Shown here: positions 16,493-24,708 of the stretch, piece by piece
Position numbering within the stretch: the first letter of the stretch is position 1
Layout: the number at the start of each line of letters is the position of its first letter
Assembly (NCBI GenBank): GCA_965232455.1
Contig: OZ246981.1
Span: forward strand, 2,170,001 to 2,234,000
Source of the DNA: JBFGFX01 sp965232455
GTDB taxonomy: Bacteria > Pseudomonadota > Gammaproteobacteria > Steroidobacterales > Woeseiaceae
Direction of reading: 5' to 3'
DNA length: 64,000 nucleotides
The notes under the pieces: generated by a model
Told to the model about the DNA's origin: nothing
The model's database searches: none
Seen by the model: the letters and a program-made list of their open reading frames with translations, nothing else
Translations under genes and position numbers: made by a program

Positions 16493-17116
16493 ATGCGCAA
16501 AGTCATCGACCTTTTCCCAACCCCCTTTGTCATGTGCAAGGGCGTGCTCGAACCCGATCTCGTCGAGCGCCTGCGGGAACGAGCACTGTTGACAAAAAAG
16601 GACATCAACGTGCGTACCGACCTCTTGTCTCACACGGAGATGATCGATCCGCGTCACGAAGACATCTTCGGCGAAGTCGTTGCCGCGGTCGTACCCGAGG
16701 TTGTCCATTTCGGAACGCTAATGTTCGGCGAGGAGCTCAACTGGACGGTCAAGGAGATGTGGATGAACGTGCTGGAGCAAGGCGGCTCGCAGTTCATGCA
16801 TTCACACGCCAACAGCTTCGCGTCCGGCATCATTTATCTGTCCAAGCCGCACCCATCCACGAGGACCGTCTTTCTGCGGAACATGGGCGCCAACGAATTC
16901 ATCTTCAAGAACGACCCGGCCGACCGTGGAATCAACAAGTTCAACGGCGACAAGTGGGTAGTACCGGAAGTGAGCCCGGGAGACCTCGTGCTGTATCCGA
17001 GTTACCTGCTTCACGGCGTGCCGCCGAACGAGGGCGGAAAGCGTTTTTCACTGGCGCTGAATGCCATCCCCGACCGGCTGAAGAGTTTCGGTTACGAGAT
17101 CAGGTTCTCGCGCTGA
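16493..17116 (+). CDS. 2OG-Fe(II) oxygenase family protein (TIGR02466-like), paralogue A
   Basis: A 207-residue putative 2-oxoglutarate/Fe(II) dioxygenase. The cupin core shows MHSHANSFASGIIYLSKPH (H103, H105, N107 region) and YPSYLLHGVPPNEGGKRFSLALNAI (H174 as distal ligand, R as co-substrate ligand). The start follows GAGGAG with good spacing; an earlier in-frame ATG overlapping the previous stop is less likely. It is a close paralogue of the gene at 22.8-23.5 kb. The substrate is unknown; this family includes uncharacterised hydroxylases. Confidence 0.82.
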   Translation: MRKVIDLFPTPFVMCKGVLEPDLVERLRERALLTKKDINVRTDLLSHTEMIDPRHEDIFGEVVAAVVPEVVHFGTLMFGEELNWTVKEMWMNVLEQGGSQFMHSHANSFASGIIYLSKPHPSTRTVFLRNMGANEFIFKNDPADRGINKFNGDKWVVPEVSPGDLVLYPSYLLHGVPPNEGGKRFSLALNAIPDRLKSFGYEIRFSR

Positions 17117-17141
17117 GCACTTGAATCGATCGGCCGAAATA

Positions 17142-17166
17142 GGGACGGACACATTGCGTCCGTCCC
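17142..17166. terminator. Hairpin between convergent genes
   Basis: GGGACGGAC and GTCCGTCCC form a perfect 9-bp stem with a 7-nt loop between the oxygenase and the convergent DUF3604 gene. There is no long U-run, so its role as a bidirectional terminator is tentative. Confidence 0.5.
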
Positions 17167-17175
17167 CTCCAGCTG

Positions 17176-19197
17176 TCAGTAGTACCACCAGTCGTCGGTG
17201 ACCTCGATAAAGATGGGGTTGGCGTAAAACCAAATGTCGGCCCAGGCTTCCACGTCCGCGGTCAGCACGCCATCGACGTGCGGCGGACAATCTGCATCGG
17301 CGCACGGAATATTATCACTGAGGTTATCCGGCAGCGGATTGCCGTAGATGTCACGCTCGTTGGGCGTGCCCGCCGGGATATTGCTACCACGCGCGCGGAT
17401 GTAACTGTCCTCGTAAACACGCATGCGATAGTTCAAGCGGCTTTCGCCACGACGATTCGGGTGCAGATAATAATCGTCCCAGCTGTGCGCGATAACCGTA
17501 GTCTCCGGTGCCAGCGGATTGTAATAATCGGGGTCTGTCGGTTCGATTTCCCCGTGTATTTGTCCTTTTATCAGATCCACATGCGCTAACCTGGGTTCGT
17601 TGATTGGCACGTTGCGATGGATCTGCAGCAGCGACGGGTTATCGAACTTGTACGGGCTGTTGTTCTCTCCCTTTGGATCGCGAAGGCTCATGCGCACGCG
17701 AACAACGGCGCCCCTGCGGACCTTTAAGGTCTCACCCATGGTCGCACAACGGCGGCGCCAGCACGCTTTGAACTCGAACTTGTCGATCAGCTGTCCCTGC
17801 ACGACGAAGCTGTTGCCGGAACGCAGCCCGTCTACGATGTCCTGCGCGGGATCGCGATGCGGACGGTTTTTGATGTAGGTGTAGTTCTCCTGGTACTCAC
17901 CCGGCCAGAAGTCGTTGGTCGTCTCGAAGTCAAGCGGGCCGAAACTGCCGCGATTGTGCCAATCCGAGCTGCCGAAGAACCAGAAACGGCGGCCTTCGCT
18001 GAGCAACGCATCCCACATCGTGCGAACGCCCGGGCGGCACAGGGTGACCTTTGCCGGATCCATCGTGGGGGAAATGCCGAGGCTCGGAAAGATCGCGGGA
18101 TCGAGCGGCTGCCCGTCGAAGTCGAGACCGGGTTTGGCGGCTTCGGCCGCCCCGTAGCAGCCCGTGCCGCCGTAGGTCCATAGACCCGCGGTCGGACGGC
18201 TGGCAGCGTAGGACCCACGGTTATACTGACCCTGGTGCCCCGGCTGGCTCTCGAAACCGAAGCTGACGTCAGGCGCCATGCTGTGGGCGTCACGCATGTG
18301 TTCGACGTTATAACCCTCGTCGTCGTCCGGAATGAACGCGCCCTGGCGCTCGACGTGCGCCTGCACCGAGAGTCCGTCGTCCGGATAATTCTCCTGCGTC
18401 CAGAGCACGGCGGCAACCGATTTGACGTGATCGCCGCGATCATCGGTGTTGATGCCGTTGACCAGGGTGGAGTTGTAGTCGGCAATGCCCTCTTCCGGGC
18501 GACCCTCGAACAGTTTGATGAGCTTGTCGTTGGCTTCCTCGCTGAGCTCACAGGTCCAGCCCTGTCCGCCGCCCATGCTCGTATCGTCGGAGTTGCGTGC
18601 GAAACAGTACTCGAACTGGGAGATGGCGTCGGAGTTCGGCGCAAACTGGTCGTATTGCCCCGTGGTGATCGTGTTGCTGCTGTGCTCGTGGCCCGGCACG
18701 ACCCACTCGAGCCCGAGGAACGCTTCCTTCTCTTCGTTGCCCGGCGCTTCGCGCTCGGTGATCAGCGCATCCATCTCGAATTCCTGCAGGCTCTGCCAGC
18801 GCCACATTCGCTGTGCGCGACCGCCGTTGCGCAGCCCCTGGTCGGTGAAATCACCTTTGATAAGTTCACTGCCGAGGCTGTTGATCCACAGCCCGCGGTT
18901 GAATTCGCTGTCGCGGTTGAGGCCGATGAAGTCGTCGATGCGGCAGTCCCTGGCGCCGCTGCCGCTGTGACCGACGTGGATGAACCAGTCGAGCATCGAC
19001 AGAGACTTTCTCGTCAGCGTTCTGACGGAAGTCGAACCGTCGGAACAGGTTGTATGGTTGTGGAAATCCCCGGTCAGATATTCGCCTTCCGAGTAATAAT
19101 CACCGCTGCCGTCCGCGCTGGCCGGTGCACTCGCCACCGATGTCGCAATCGCGACCGCAACGGCACTCGAAATAGCCGTTCTTTTGCTGTTGTTCAT
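17176..19197 (-). CDS. DUF3604 family protein, exported, PHP-like metal-dependent fold
   Basis: A 673-residue protein with a signal peptide (SAVAVAIATSVASAPASA). Metal-binding motifs of a PHP-like hydrolase fold are visible: GDFHNHTTCSDGS near the start, HVGHSG, and SSDWHNRGS later. Members of DUF3604 are large and uncharacterised, often periplasmic in marine bacteria. The start was chosen at the ATG after AGGGGAGG. It is transcribed divergently from the PpiC/HupE cluster and may share regulation with it. The C-terminus is rich in Trp/Tyr (VTDDWWYY), which is unusual. The catalytic role is unproven. Confidence 0.85.
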   Translation of the reverse strand: MNNSKRTAISSAVAVAIATSVASAPASADGSGDYYSEGEYLTGDFHNHTTCSDGSTSVRTLTRKSLSMLDWFIHVGHSGSGARDCRIDDFIGLNRDSEFNRGLWINSLGSELIKGDFTDQGLRNGGRAQRMWRWQSLQEFEMDALITEREAPGNEEKEAFLGLEWVVPGHEHSSNTITTGQYDQFAPNSDAISQFEYCFARNSDDTSMGGGQGWTCELSEEANDKLIKLFEGRPEEGIADYNSTLVNGINTDDRGDHVKSVAAVLWTQENYPDDGLSVQAHVERQGAFIPDDDEGYNVEHMRDAHSMAPDVSFGFESQPGHQGQYNRGSYAASRPTAGLWTYGGTGCYGAAEAAKPGLDFDGQPLDPAIFPSLGISPTMDPAKVTLCRPGVRTMWDALLSEGRRFWFFGSSDWHNRGSFGPLDFETTNDFWPGEYQENYTYIKNRPHRDPAQDIVDGLRSGNSFVVQGQLIDKFEFKACWRRRCATMGETLKVRRGAVVRVRMSLRDPKGENNSPYKFDNPSLLQIHRNVPINEPRLAHVDLIKGQIHGEIEPTDPDYYNPLAPETTVIAHSWDDYYLHPNRRGESRLNYRMRVYEDSYIRARGSNIPAGTPNERDIYGNPLPDNLSDNIPCADADCPPHVDGVLTADVEAWADIWFYANPIFIEVTDDWWYY

Positions 19198-19527
19198 CGA
19201 CGCCTCCCCTTGTTCAGGGCTGTTTTGATTTAAAGTGAATTGATGCGTTGGGCCGGCCGACCCGTTCGCTGAACGGCCATGCAGCCAACGCAATGAAAGT
19301 AACTCTTCTTTATGTAAGTGCGGTGTCGCTTATGTGAAGAAAACCTCGCGTCTGGATTTCCGTTTTATTAATGATCGCTCTGCGGCCGACTGTAAAAAAA
19401 CGGTGACATTCATTCGTTATGTTTGCTCGTCCGGCAGCAAACAAAACGCCGGCGGCGGCCGGTGCTTTTCGCATGCGCCGACGACGCCGGGCAAAACAGG
19501 CTGCGCGTAGGTCGGCATCGGGATTCA
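19198..19527. other. Divergent intergenic region between DUF3604 and ppiC-like genes
   Basis: AT-richer than its flanks and placed between divergent genes, so it should hold both promoters. I could not fix a -35/-10 pair. Confidence 0.4.
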
Positions 19528-20427
19528 ATGAAACGAAAAGCCTTCAGGGGAACTTTGTACAAACTCGTCAACGAACCGTTGGTTCAGTTTTTGGTGCTCG
19601 GCGTTTTCGTGTTCGGCGTCGACCGCTACGTCGTCGAAACGAGCGACGACCCGCGCCGCATCGTGGTCGATGACGCCCGGTATGCCGAACTCGTCGAAAT
19701 ATTCGAGGAAGGGCAGGCACGCCCGCCGACCGAGGAAGAGATTGGCGACCTGATCGTCAAGTGGACGCAGAACGAGGTGATGTACCGGGAGGCGCGCTTG
19801 ATGGGCCTCGACCGCGGCGACGAAATGATCCGGCAACGGCTGATCCTCAAGCTGCGTGACATCCTCTTCAACAACGTCATTACCGAGGTGCCGCCGGACG
19901 ACGAACTCGAGCGCTGGTTCGAGCAAAATAGCGCCGCGTACGACCGGCCGGCACTGCTGGATTTCGAGCAGTTCCTGGTTGCCGATCTCGACCGGAAAGC
20001 GGCCGAGGCGCTCGCACAATCCCTGCGTACGGCCCCGGCGCCGGAGGCTTACGCTCAAGCGTTCCGGCAATACCGTCGGCGACCGCCCGAAAACCTCACA
20101 GCCGTTTTCGGCGACGAACACGGCCGACGCCTCATCGACGCCGGCGACGAGCGCTGGCTTGCCGTCGAGTCGGACTACGGCTGGCACCTGGCGCGGGTGA
20201 CGGCGCGCAGCGCCGGGGAAGCGGCCCAATTTGCGGAGGTCCGGCATCAGGTCTCAATCGACTGGCTGGACGAGGCCAGAAAACGCGAGCTGGCCGACGC
20301 CCTCGGCGGGATCGTGGAAAACTACGACATCCGTTACGTACTCACGCGCGAACTGGTCGAGGACAGTCTCGTCGAAGACCGTCTGCGCTCGCAGAGTCTC
20401 GCGAACGCACAGGGACCGTCGCGTTGA
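19528..20427 (+). CDS. PpiC-type peptidyl-prolyl isomerase-like membrane-anchored protein
   Basis: A 299-residue protein with a single N-terminal membrane helix (VQFLVLGVFVFGV), then a SurA/PpiC-type chaperone region (VKWTQNEVMYREARLMGLDRGDEMIRQRLILKL) and a parvulin-like segment around 145-240 that is short. It is the first gene of a run with three HupE/UreJ-like proteins and overlaps the next start by TTGA, so it probably folds or assembles these membrane proteins or a periplasmic partner. Catalytic activity is uncertain because the parvulin core looks reduced. Confidence 0.8.
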   Translation: MKRKAFRGTLYKLVNEPLVQFLVLGVFVFGVDRYVVETSDDPRRIVVDDARYAELVEIFEEGQARPPTEEEIGDLIVKWTQNEVMYREARLMGLDRGDEMIRQRLILKLRDILFNNVITEVPPDDELERWFEQNSAAYDRPALLDFEQFLVADLDRKAAEALAQSLRTAPAPEAYAQAFRQYRRRPPENLTAVFGDEHGRRLIDAGDERWLAVESDYGWHLARVTARSAGEAAQFAEVRHQVSIDWLDEARKRELADALGGIVENYDIRYVLTRELVEDSLVEDRLRSQSLANAQGPSR

Positions 20428-21398
20428 ACCGCACGCCCCGGCTGCCCGCGGCGCTGGTCTGGCCGCTGCTGATCCTCGTCAACTCGGCGGCAATGGCCCA
20501 CGACACTCCAATTGCGCTGCTGCAGCTCAAGGAAATCCAGCCGGGCACGTTCATCGAGCGCTGGACCTATTCGTCCTCACAGAACATCGAGCCACCCACG
20601 CCGGTTTATCCCGAACACTGCAATCGCGAACAGCCGCGGGTTTTCTGCGGTGAGCAGGGCCTGATCGGCCCGCTCACGGTCGAAAAGCTGGGCGAGCGTT
20701 ATTCGGCAGCGGTCGTGCGCGTCACGCTGCGGGACGGGAACAGACGCAGCTTCACGTTGACGGCGGCCCAGCCGACGGCCGGCATCACCGCCAGCGGCGA
20801 ACTGCCGCTGGCCCAGATCGTCGCCGCCTATATTCCGCTGGGTTTCGAGCACATCATGCTCGGCGTCGATCATCTGCTGTTCGTGCTGGGACTGATCCTG
20901 CTGGTAAACAGCCCGTGGATGCTCGTAAAAACGATCACGGCATTTACGATTGCGCACAGCATCACGCTCGCGGCAGCCACGTTCGGCTGGGTGGGGGTTC
21001 CTGAACGCGCGGTCAACGCGCTCATCGCGCTCAGCATTGTTTTTGTCGCGGTCGAGGTGCGCAAACTGCGCCGCGGCGAACTCGGGTGGAGCGCGCAGTA
21101 TCCCTGGGTGGTCGCCTTCGGCTTCGGGCTGCTGCACGGTTTCGGTTTTGCGGGCGCGCTGACCAGCATCGGACTGCCGCAGGCAAGCCTGCCGGCGGCG
21201 CTGCTGTTCTTCAACGTCGGCGTCGAAATCGGCCAACTCGCATTTGTCGCGATCGTGCTCGGTGTGCACTGGTCGCATAGGCAGCTCAAGGCGGGTTTCC
21301 CGCGCTGGAGCGAAACCGTCGCGGTGTATGCGATGGGCACGGTTGCCACCTTCTGGTTTCTCACCCGCTTCGGCGACATCGTGTCGCCGCTCACTTGA
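20424..21398 (+). CDS. HupE/UreJ-2 family membrane protein
   Basis: A 324-residue protein. A signal peptide (VNSAAMAHD) is followed by a periplasmic domain of about 100 residues and then six or so membrane helices carrying the family motifs GFEHIMLGVDHLLFVLGL, TAFTIAHSITL and GLLHGFGFAGAL. The family is proposed to transport divalent metal (Ni or Co). The start is TTG, overlapping the previous stop codon. The His/Asp residues of the HxxxGxDH motif would bind metal. Confidence 0.85.
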   Translation: MNRTPRLPAALVWPLLILVNSAAMAHDTPIALLQLKEIQPGTFIERWTYSSSQNIEPPTPVYPEHCNREQPRVFCGEQGLIGPLTVEKLGERYSAAVVRVTLRDGNRRSFTLTAAQPTAGITASGELPLAQIVAAYIPLGFEHIMLGVDHLLFVLGLILLVNSPWMLVKTITAFTIAHSITLAAATFGWVGVPERAVNALIALSIVFVAVEVRKLRRGELGWSAQYPWVVAFGFGLLHGFGFAGALTSIGLPQASLPAALLFFNVGVEIGQLAFVAIVLGVHWSHRQLKAGFPRWSETVAVYAMGTVATFWFLTRFGDIVSPLT

Positions 21399-21425
21399 AC
21401 GAACTCAACCAACGGATCGATTGTG

Positions 21426-22070
21426 ATGACAGGTATCCCATTGAGCAAGTCCCGCGCGGAACGCGGCGGGAGACCAAACGTTTTTTGCAGGCTTGCGGTT
21501 TTTGTACTGCTGACAGTTACCTCGACCGCTTACGGCCACAGCGAGGAAGGCGTTGCCGACGGTTTGGTCAGCGGGCTGCTGCACCCGGTGCTCGGCTTCG
21601 ATCACCTTGTCGCGATGGTTGCGGTCGGACTGTGGGGCGCACAGCTCGGCCGGCCGGCCGTCTGGCTTCTGCCGATTGCCTTTCCTCTCATCATGGCCTG
21701 CGGCGCGTTAATCGGCATCGCGGACATACCATTGCCTTTTGTCGAGTACGGCATCGCCGCGTCTGCGCTGGTGCTCGGCGTCATGGTGGCGCTGCGGCTG
21801 CGGCCGCCGATGTGGCTCGCCACCACGCTGGTCGGCGCGTTCGGGATATTCCACGGGCACGCGCACGGCGCCGAGATCCCTGCCGCGGTCAATCCGCTCT
21901 CCTACGGCGTCGGCTTTGTCGTCTCGACCGGCTGCCTGCACCTGCTCGGTATCCTGATCGGCTTGCTGATCCGCTGGCCGAGCGGCGAACGCGTCGTGCG
22001 TGCCTGCGGCGCGGCGGTCGCCACGGTCGGCGTCTTCACTCTGGCCGTCAATCTGGGACTGCTTGCGTGA
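21426..22070 (+). CDS. HupE/UreJ family metal permease
   Basis: A 214-residue classical HupE/UreJ protein with signal peptide (TSTAYGHSEEG), HPVLGFDHLVAMVAVGLWG in the first helix, FHGHAHGAEIP in the middle and six predicted membrane segments. Members accompany urease or hydrogenase genes and are linked to nickel uptake, but neither enzyme is in this window. An ATG one codon upstream is equally possible. It sits in the ppiC-hupE run. Confidence 0.87.
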   Translation: MTGIPLSKSRAERGGRPNVFCRLAVFVLLTVTSTAYGHSEEGVADGLVSGLLHPVLGFDHLVAMVAVGLWGAQLGRPAVWLLPIAFPLIMACGALIGIADIPLPFVEYGIAASALVLGVMVALRLRPPMWLATTLVGAFGIFHGHAHGAEIPAAVNPLSYGVGFVVSTGCLHLLGILIGLLIRWPSGERVVRACGAAVATVGVFTLAVNLGLLA

Positions 22071-22684
22071 AACGACTTGCGGCATCGCTCGTATCGACGC
22101 TTGTCATCGCCATCGGCCTGCCGGAAAGCGCTTGGGCGCACTCCGTGTCGAGCCGCTTCGGCGAACTGTACGGCGGTATCCTGCATCCCCTGACGACGTT
22201 GCAACACCTCGTACCCTGGCTGGGTCTCGGCCTGCTGGGCGGCCTGCTGGACACGCGAACGTCGCGCTGGGTGCTCATCGCGTTTCCGGCGGCGGTTGGC
22301 GTCGGCACCCTGTTGGCGGGCGCGTTTCCGGAGCTGGCTGTCGTCTCCTATTTCAACCTTTCCTCCTTCGTGATCATCGGGGTCGCCGTGGCGCTCGCGC
22401 TGACGTTCAACACGCCGATGTTCGTCGGCTTTACCGCGCTGATCGGTTTTAGCCACGGTTACGCAAACGGCAATGCCGATCTCGCCGGCACCGCGCAGGT
22501 CCTTTACGTCATCGGCGTGATGGTTGCCGGTTATCTCGTCATTGCGATGACCACCGGCGTTGCGAATGCGCTGTCGAGTCGCACTCCGTGGGGCGGCGTC
22601 GCCGTGCGCGCCGCGGGCAGCTGGATCGTTGCGGTTGGGCTCGTGTTCGGCGGCTTTACGCTGATGCAGTGTCCTGTCCGGTGA
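22067..22684 (+). CDS. HupE/UreJ-like membrane protein, third copy
   Basis: A 205-residue protein starting at a GTG that overlaps the previous TGA. It has a signal peptide (PESAWAHSVSSRFG), the motif GGILHPLTTLQHLVPWLGLGLLGG and a later GFSHGYANG corresponding to FHGHAHG of the previous gene. The DH of the HxxxGxDH motif is replaced (TTLQH), so metal handling may differ. The last codons and the stop (CPVR*) lie inside a 160-bp palindromic repeat, so the original C-terminus may have been replaced by insertion. Confidence 0.8.
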   Translation: MKRLAASLVSTLVIAIGLPESAWAHSVSSRFGELYGGILHPLTTLQHLVPWLGLGLLGGLLDTRTSRWVLIAFPAAVGVGTLLAGAFPELAVVSYFNLSSFVIIGVAVALALTFNTPMFVGFTALIGFSHGYANGNADLAGTAQVLYVIGVMVAGYLVIAMTTGVANALSSRTPWGGVAVRAAGSWIVAVGLVFGGFTLMQCPVR

Positions 22685-22827
22685 ATTCGTTGAATAATTC
22701 GGCAGCGGATTTTCGCGTCTGGCAAGGCGCGGCGACGAGGAATAGCCGGCTATTGCGAGGAGCCGCAACGCCGCCAGGCGCGAAAAGACGCGGTGAAGTA
22801 TTTAACGAATTCACCGGACAGGACACT
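22668..22827. repeat. 160-bp palindromic repeat (MITE- or REP-like)
   Basis: The outer arms begin AGTGTCCTGTCCGGTGAATT and its exact complement ends the element. The centre is the perfect palindrome AATAGCCGGCTATT (22741-22754), at the exact midpoint. The whole can fold into one long imperfect hairpin. It lies between the third HupE gene and the second oxygenase, and contributes the HupE stop codon. No transposase is encoded, so it would be a non-autonomous element. Confidence 0.8.
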
Positions 22828-22836
22828 AGCCTGACT

Positions 22837-23463
22837 TCAGGCAAACCGCAGCTCGTAGTCCCAGCTGCGCAGCCGTTTCGGAAACGCGTTGAACGCAAGG
22901 GTTACGCGAGCACCGCCTTCGTTTTTCGGCACCTCGTGCAGCAGGTAGCTCGGAAAAAGCACCATATCGCCCGGCCTGGTTTCCGGCACCGCCCACTTGG
23001 GCGCGTTGAACGGTCCCATCCGTGCGTCCGCGTGTTCGTTGGCAAACGCAAAGTCGCGACCGCCCATGCTCTTGAAAAACACCGTGCGCGCCGACGGATG
23101 CGAGCGGGTCAGGTATATGACGCCCGATATGAAGCTGTTTGCGTGCGAGTGGACCGACTGATGGCCGCCGCGCTCGAGGCGGTTCAGCCACATCTCCTTG
23201 ATCGACCACTCCAGGTTCTCACCGAACAGCAGCGAGCCGAAGTCCACGATCCGCGGCATCGCGGTTTCACTGACGTCGCGAAACTGCTTCGAGGACTGAG
23301 GATTCAACACCGTGCTGTGCGACAACAGCTCTGACTTTGCGTTTGTCTCCGTGAGACCCTCGTCCGCGTGTTCAAGCAAATCGGCGACCGCGGACGGCGG
23401 CAGCAGGCCGGAGACCCGCATGAACGGAACCGGGAACAGTCCTGAAACGTCAACCTTGCTCAC
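22837..23463 (-). CDS. 2OG-Fe(II) oxygenase family protein (TIGR02466-like), paralogue B
   Basis: A 208-residue paralogue of the protein at 16.5-17.1 kb. Shared blocks include ELLSHSTVL (A: DLLSHTEMI), WSIKEMWLNRLERGGHQ (A: WTVKEMWMNVLEQGGSQ), VHSHANSFISGVIYLTRSHPS and FPSYLLHEVPKNEGG with the metal-ligand histidines and following Arg. It ends 10 bp from the palindromic repeat. The two copies bracket the DUF3604/PpiC/HupE genes, which suggests they act on related substrates. Confidence 0.83.
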   Translation of the reverse strand: MSKVDVSGLFPVPFMRVSGLLPPSAVADLLEHADEGLTETNAKSELLSHSTVLNPQSSKQFRDVSETAMPRIVDFGSLLFGENLEWSIKEMWLNRLERGGHQSVHSHANSFISGVIYLTRSHPSARTVFFKSMGGRDFAFANEHADARMGPFNAPKWAVPETRPGDMVLFPSYLLHEVPKNEGGARVTLAFNAFPKRLRSWDYELRFA

Positions 23464-23478
23464 GGTGCTGCGGCGGTG

Positions 23479-23910
23479 TCAGTCGTCGTCCGACTCGGCG
23501 GCCCTGAGTTCTTCCATGGTGACCTCGCCGTCACCGTTGCCGTCCGCAACGCGGATCAGGTGGAGGATACGGTCCCGGTATTCCTTCACGGACACCTTTT
23601 CGTCACCGTCGACGTCCATGGCGGCGAACTCCGCTTCTTCAACCTGGCGCTCCGCGGGTTCGCTCGCTTTCACGAAACTCTGCTTCGCGGCCCACTGCTT
23701 CCGATCCGGATCGTAGGGCGCAAACAGGTGGAAGAAGTGTTCGTCGACTTCGCCGCTTTCGATATGTCCCTGCTGCGTACAGTCCAGGACGTCGAATATC
23801 GGTTCCAGTACCAGGAGCGCCTGCACACGTTCGTCGACGTCCTCCGCGGCCGCCGCGCCGCAGACGCACAGCAGCAGGCAGGTGGCGAACGTCGCCCAAC
23901 GTCGTTTCAT
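23479..23910 (-). CDS. Exported EF-hand protein
   Basis: A 143-residue protein with a signal peptide (ATFATCLLLCVCGAAAAED) and three EF-hand-like loops: DCTQQGHIESGEVDEHF (degenerate), DVDGDEKVSVKE and DGNGDGEVTMEE (both with good calcium ligands). Probably a periplasmic calcium-binding protein. It lies 15 bp upstream of the oxygenase gene in the same direction, so they may be cotranscribed. Earlier in-frame ATGs would put non-signal sequence in front and were not used. Confidence 0.8.
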   Translation of the reverse strand: MKRRWATFATCLLLCVCGAAAAEDVDERVQALLVLEPIFDVLDCTQQGHIESGEVDEHFFHLFAPYDPDRKQWAAKQSFVKASEPAERQVEEAEFAAMDVDGDEKVSVKEYRDRILHLIRVADGNGDGEVTMEELRAAESDDD

Positions 23911-23956
23911 CGGCGCGCGCACGGGGAGCATCGCAATCGTCCGGCCGAACCTGCGC

Positions 23957-24376
23957 TCAATGCTCATCGGGTTCCGCGTCATTGAACGTGCCCTGGGGGT
24001 TGCTCAGCCGGTTGCTGAGATAGTCGTAGGGGACGAAATCGTCGGTTACCGGGGGCTCGCCCTCGTCGCGCGCCAGTGCCGTCATGCGCTGCCGATAAGC
24101 AAGATCGTCGTCAGGCTCCGGCCGGGCCACCACCGGCGGCGCGGCGGGCACCGTGTTCCCCGAGCCGGCATTTTCGCGAATCCGGTCGAGTTCCCGATAA
24201 ATACCGGAGATGTCCCGCTTGCTGTCCTCGAGCGGAATGGACAGGTGCACGACGTTGTCGTCCAGGACCTTTACGCGTTCCTCGAGCTCCGCGATACGCG
24301 CCGCCATCGACGCGTAGCCAAGCGCCAGCGCCAGAAAAAGCGCCGCCGAAATCGCCGCCAGCACGCTAGTTCGCAT
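23957..24376 (-). CDS. Membrane-anchored coiled-coil protein of unknown function
   Basis: 139 residues: one N-terminal membrane helix (VLAAISAALFLALALGYASM), a coiled coil from about 25 to 70 (AARIAELEERVKVLDDNVVHL, ELDRIREN), then a Pro/Asp-rich tail. No family is recognised. It is 46 bp upstream of the EF-hand gene in the same direction and likely begins that operon. Confidence 0.7.
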   Translation of the reverse strand: MRTSVLAAISAALFLALALGYASMAARIAELEERVKVLDDNVVHLSIPLEDSKRDISGIYRELDRIRENAGSGNTVPAAPPVVARPEPDDDLAYRQRMTALARDEGEPPVTDDFVPYDYLSNRLSNPQGTFNDAEPDEH

Positions 24377-24708
24377 CGTATCGCCTCCCAGGGGTCCCGT
24401 TTACGTCGGGTCAAAGAGGCAGCATAGCCCGTGCTCGTGACCGTTTGATGACGCGTCGAACGCTCCCGCCATCGTTTCCCCGGCCGACACTCGCCCGGAC
24501 GTCCACAGGTGCAAGTTCACCACGAGTCGCTCCGACGATGCTCGAAAATCGATTGTCGGCGCTTATTCGATTTGAGCATCAACCCCGCCTCTGAGAACAA
24601 TTGGCGATGATATGGACGTATTCTTTGGTAGGAAACTTATTCCACGAAACGAATGTTGAATCATCGTGAATACGGCGATGACCATACTGTTCTCAAGGAG
24701 CTATTAGC
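24377..24708. other. 332-bp divergent intergenic region
   Basis: Lies between the coiled-coil protein (leftward) and a TonB receptor (rightward). No gene is seen. AAGGAG 9 bp before the receptor ATG is the ribosome binding site; no promoter or Fur site is clear. Confidence 0.45.
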
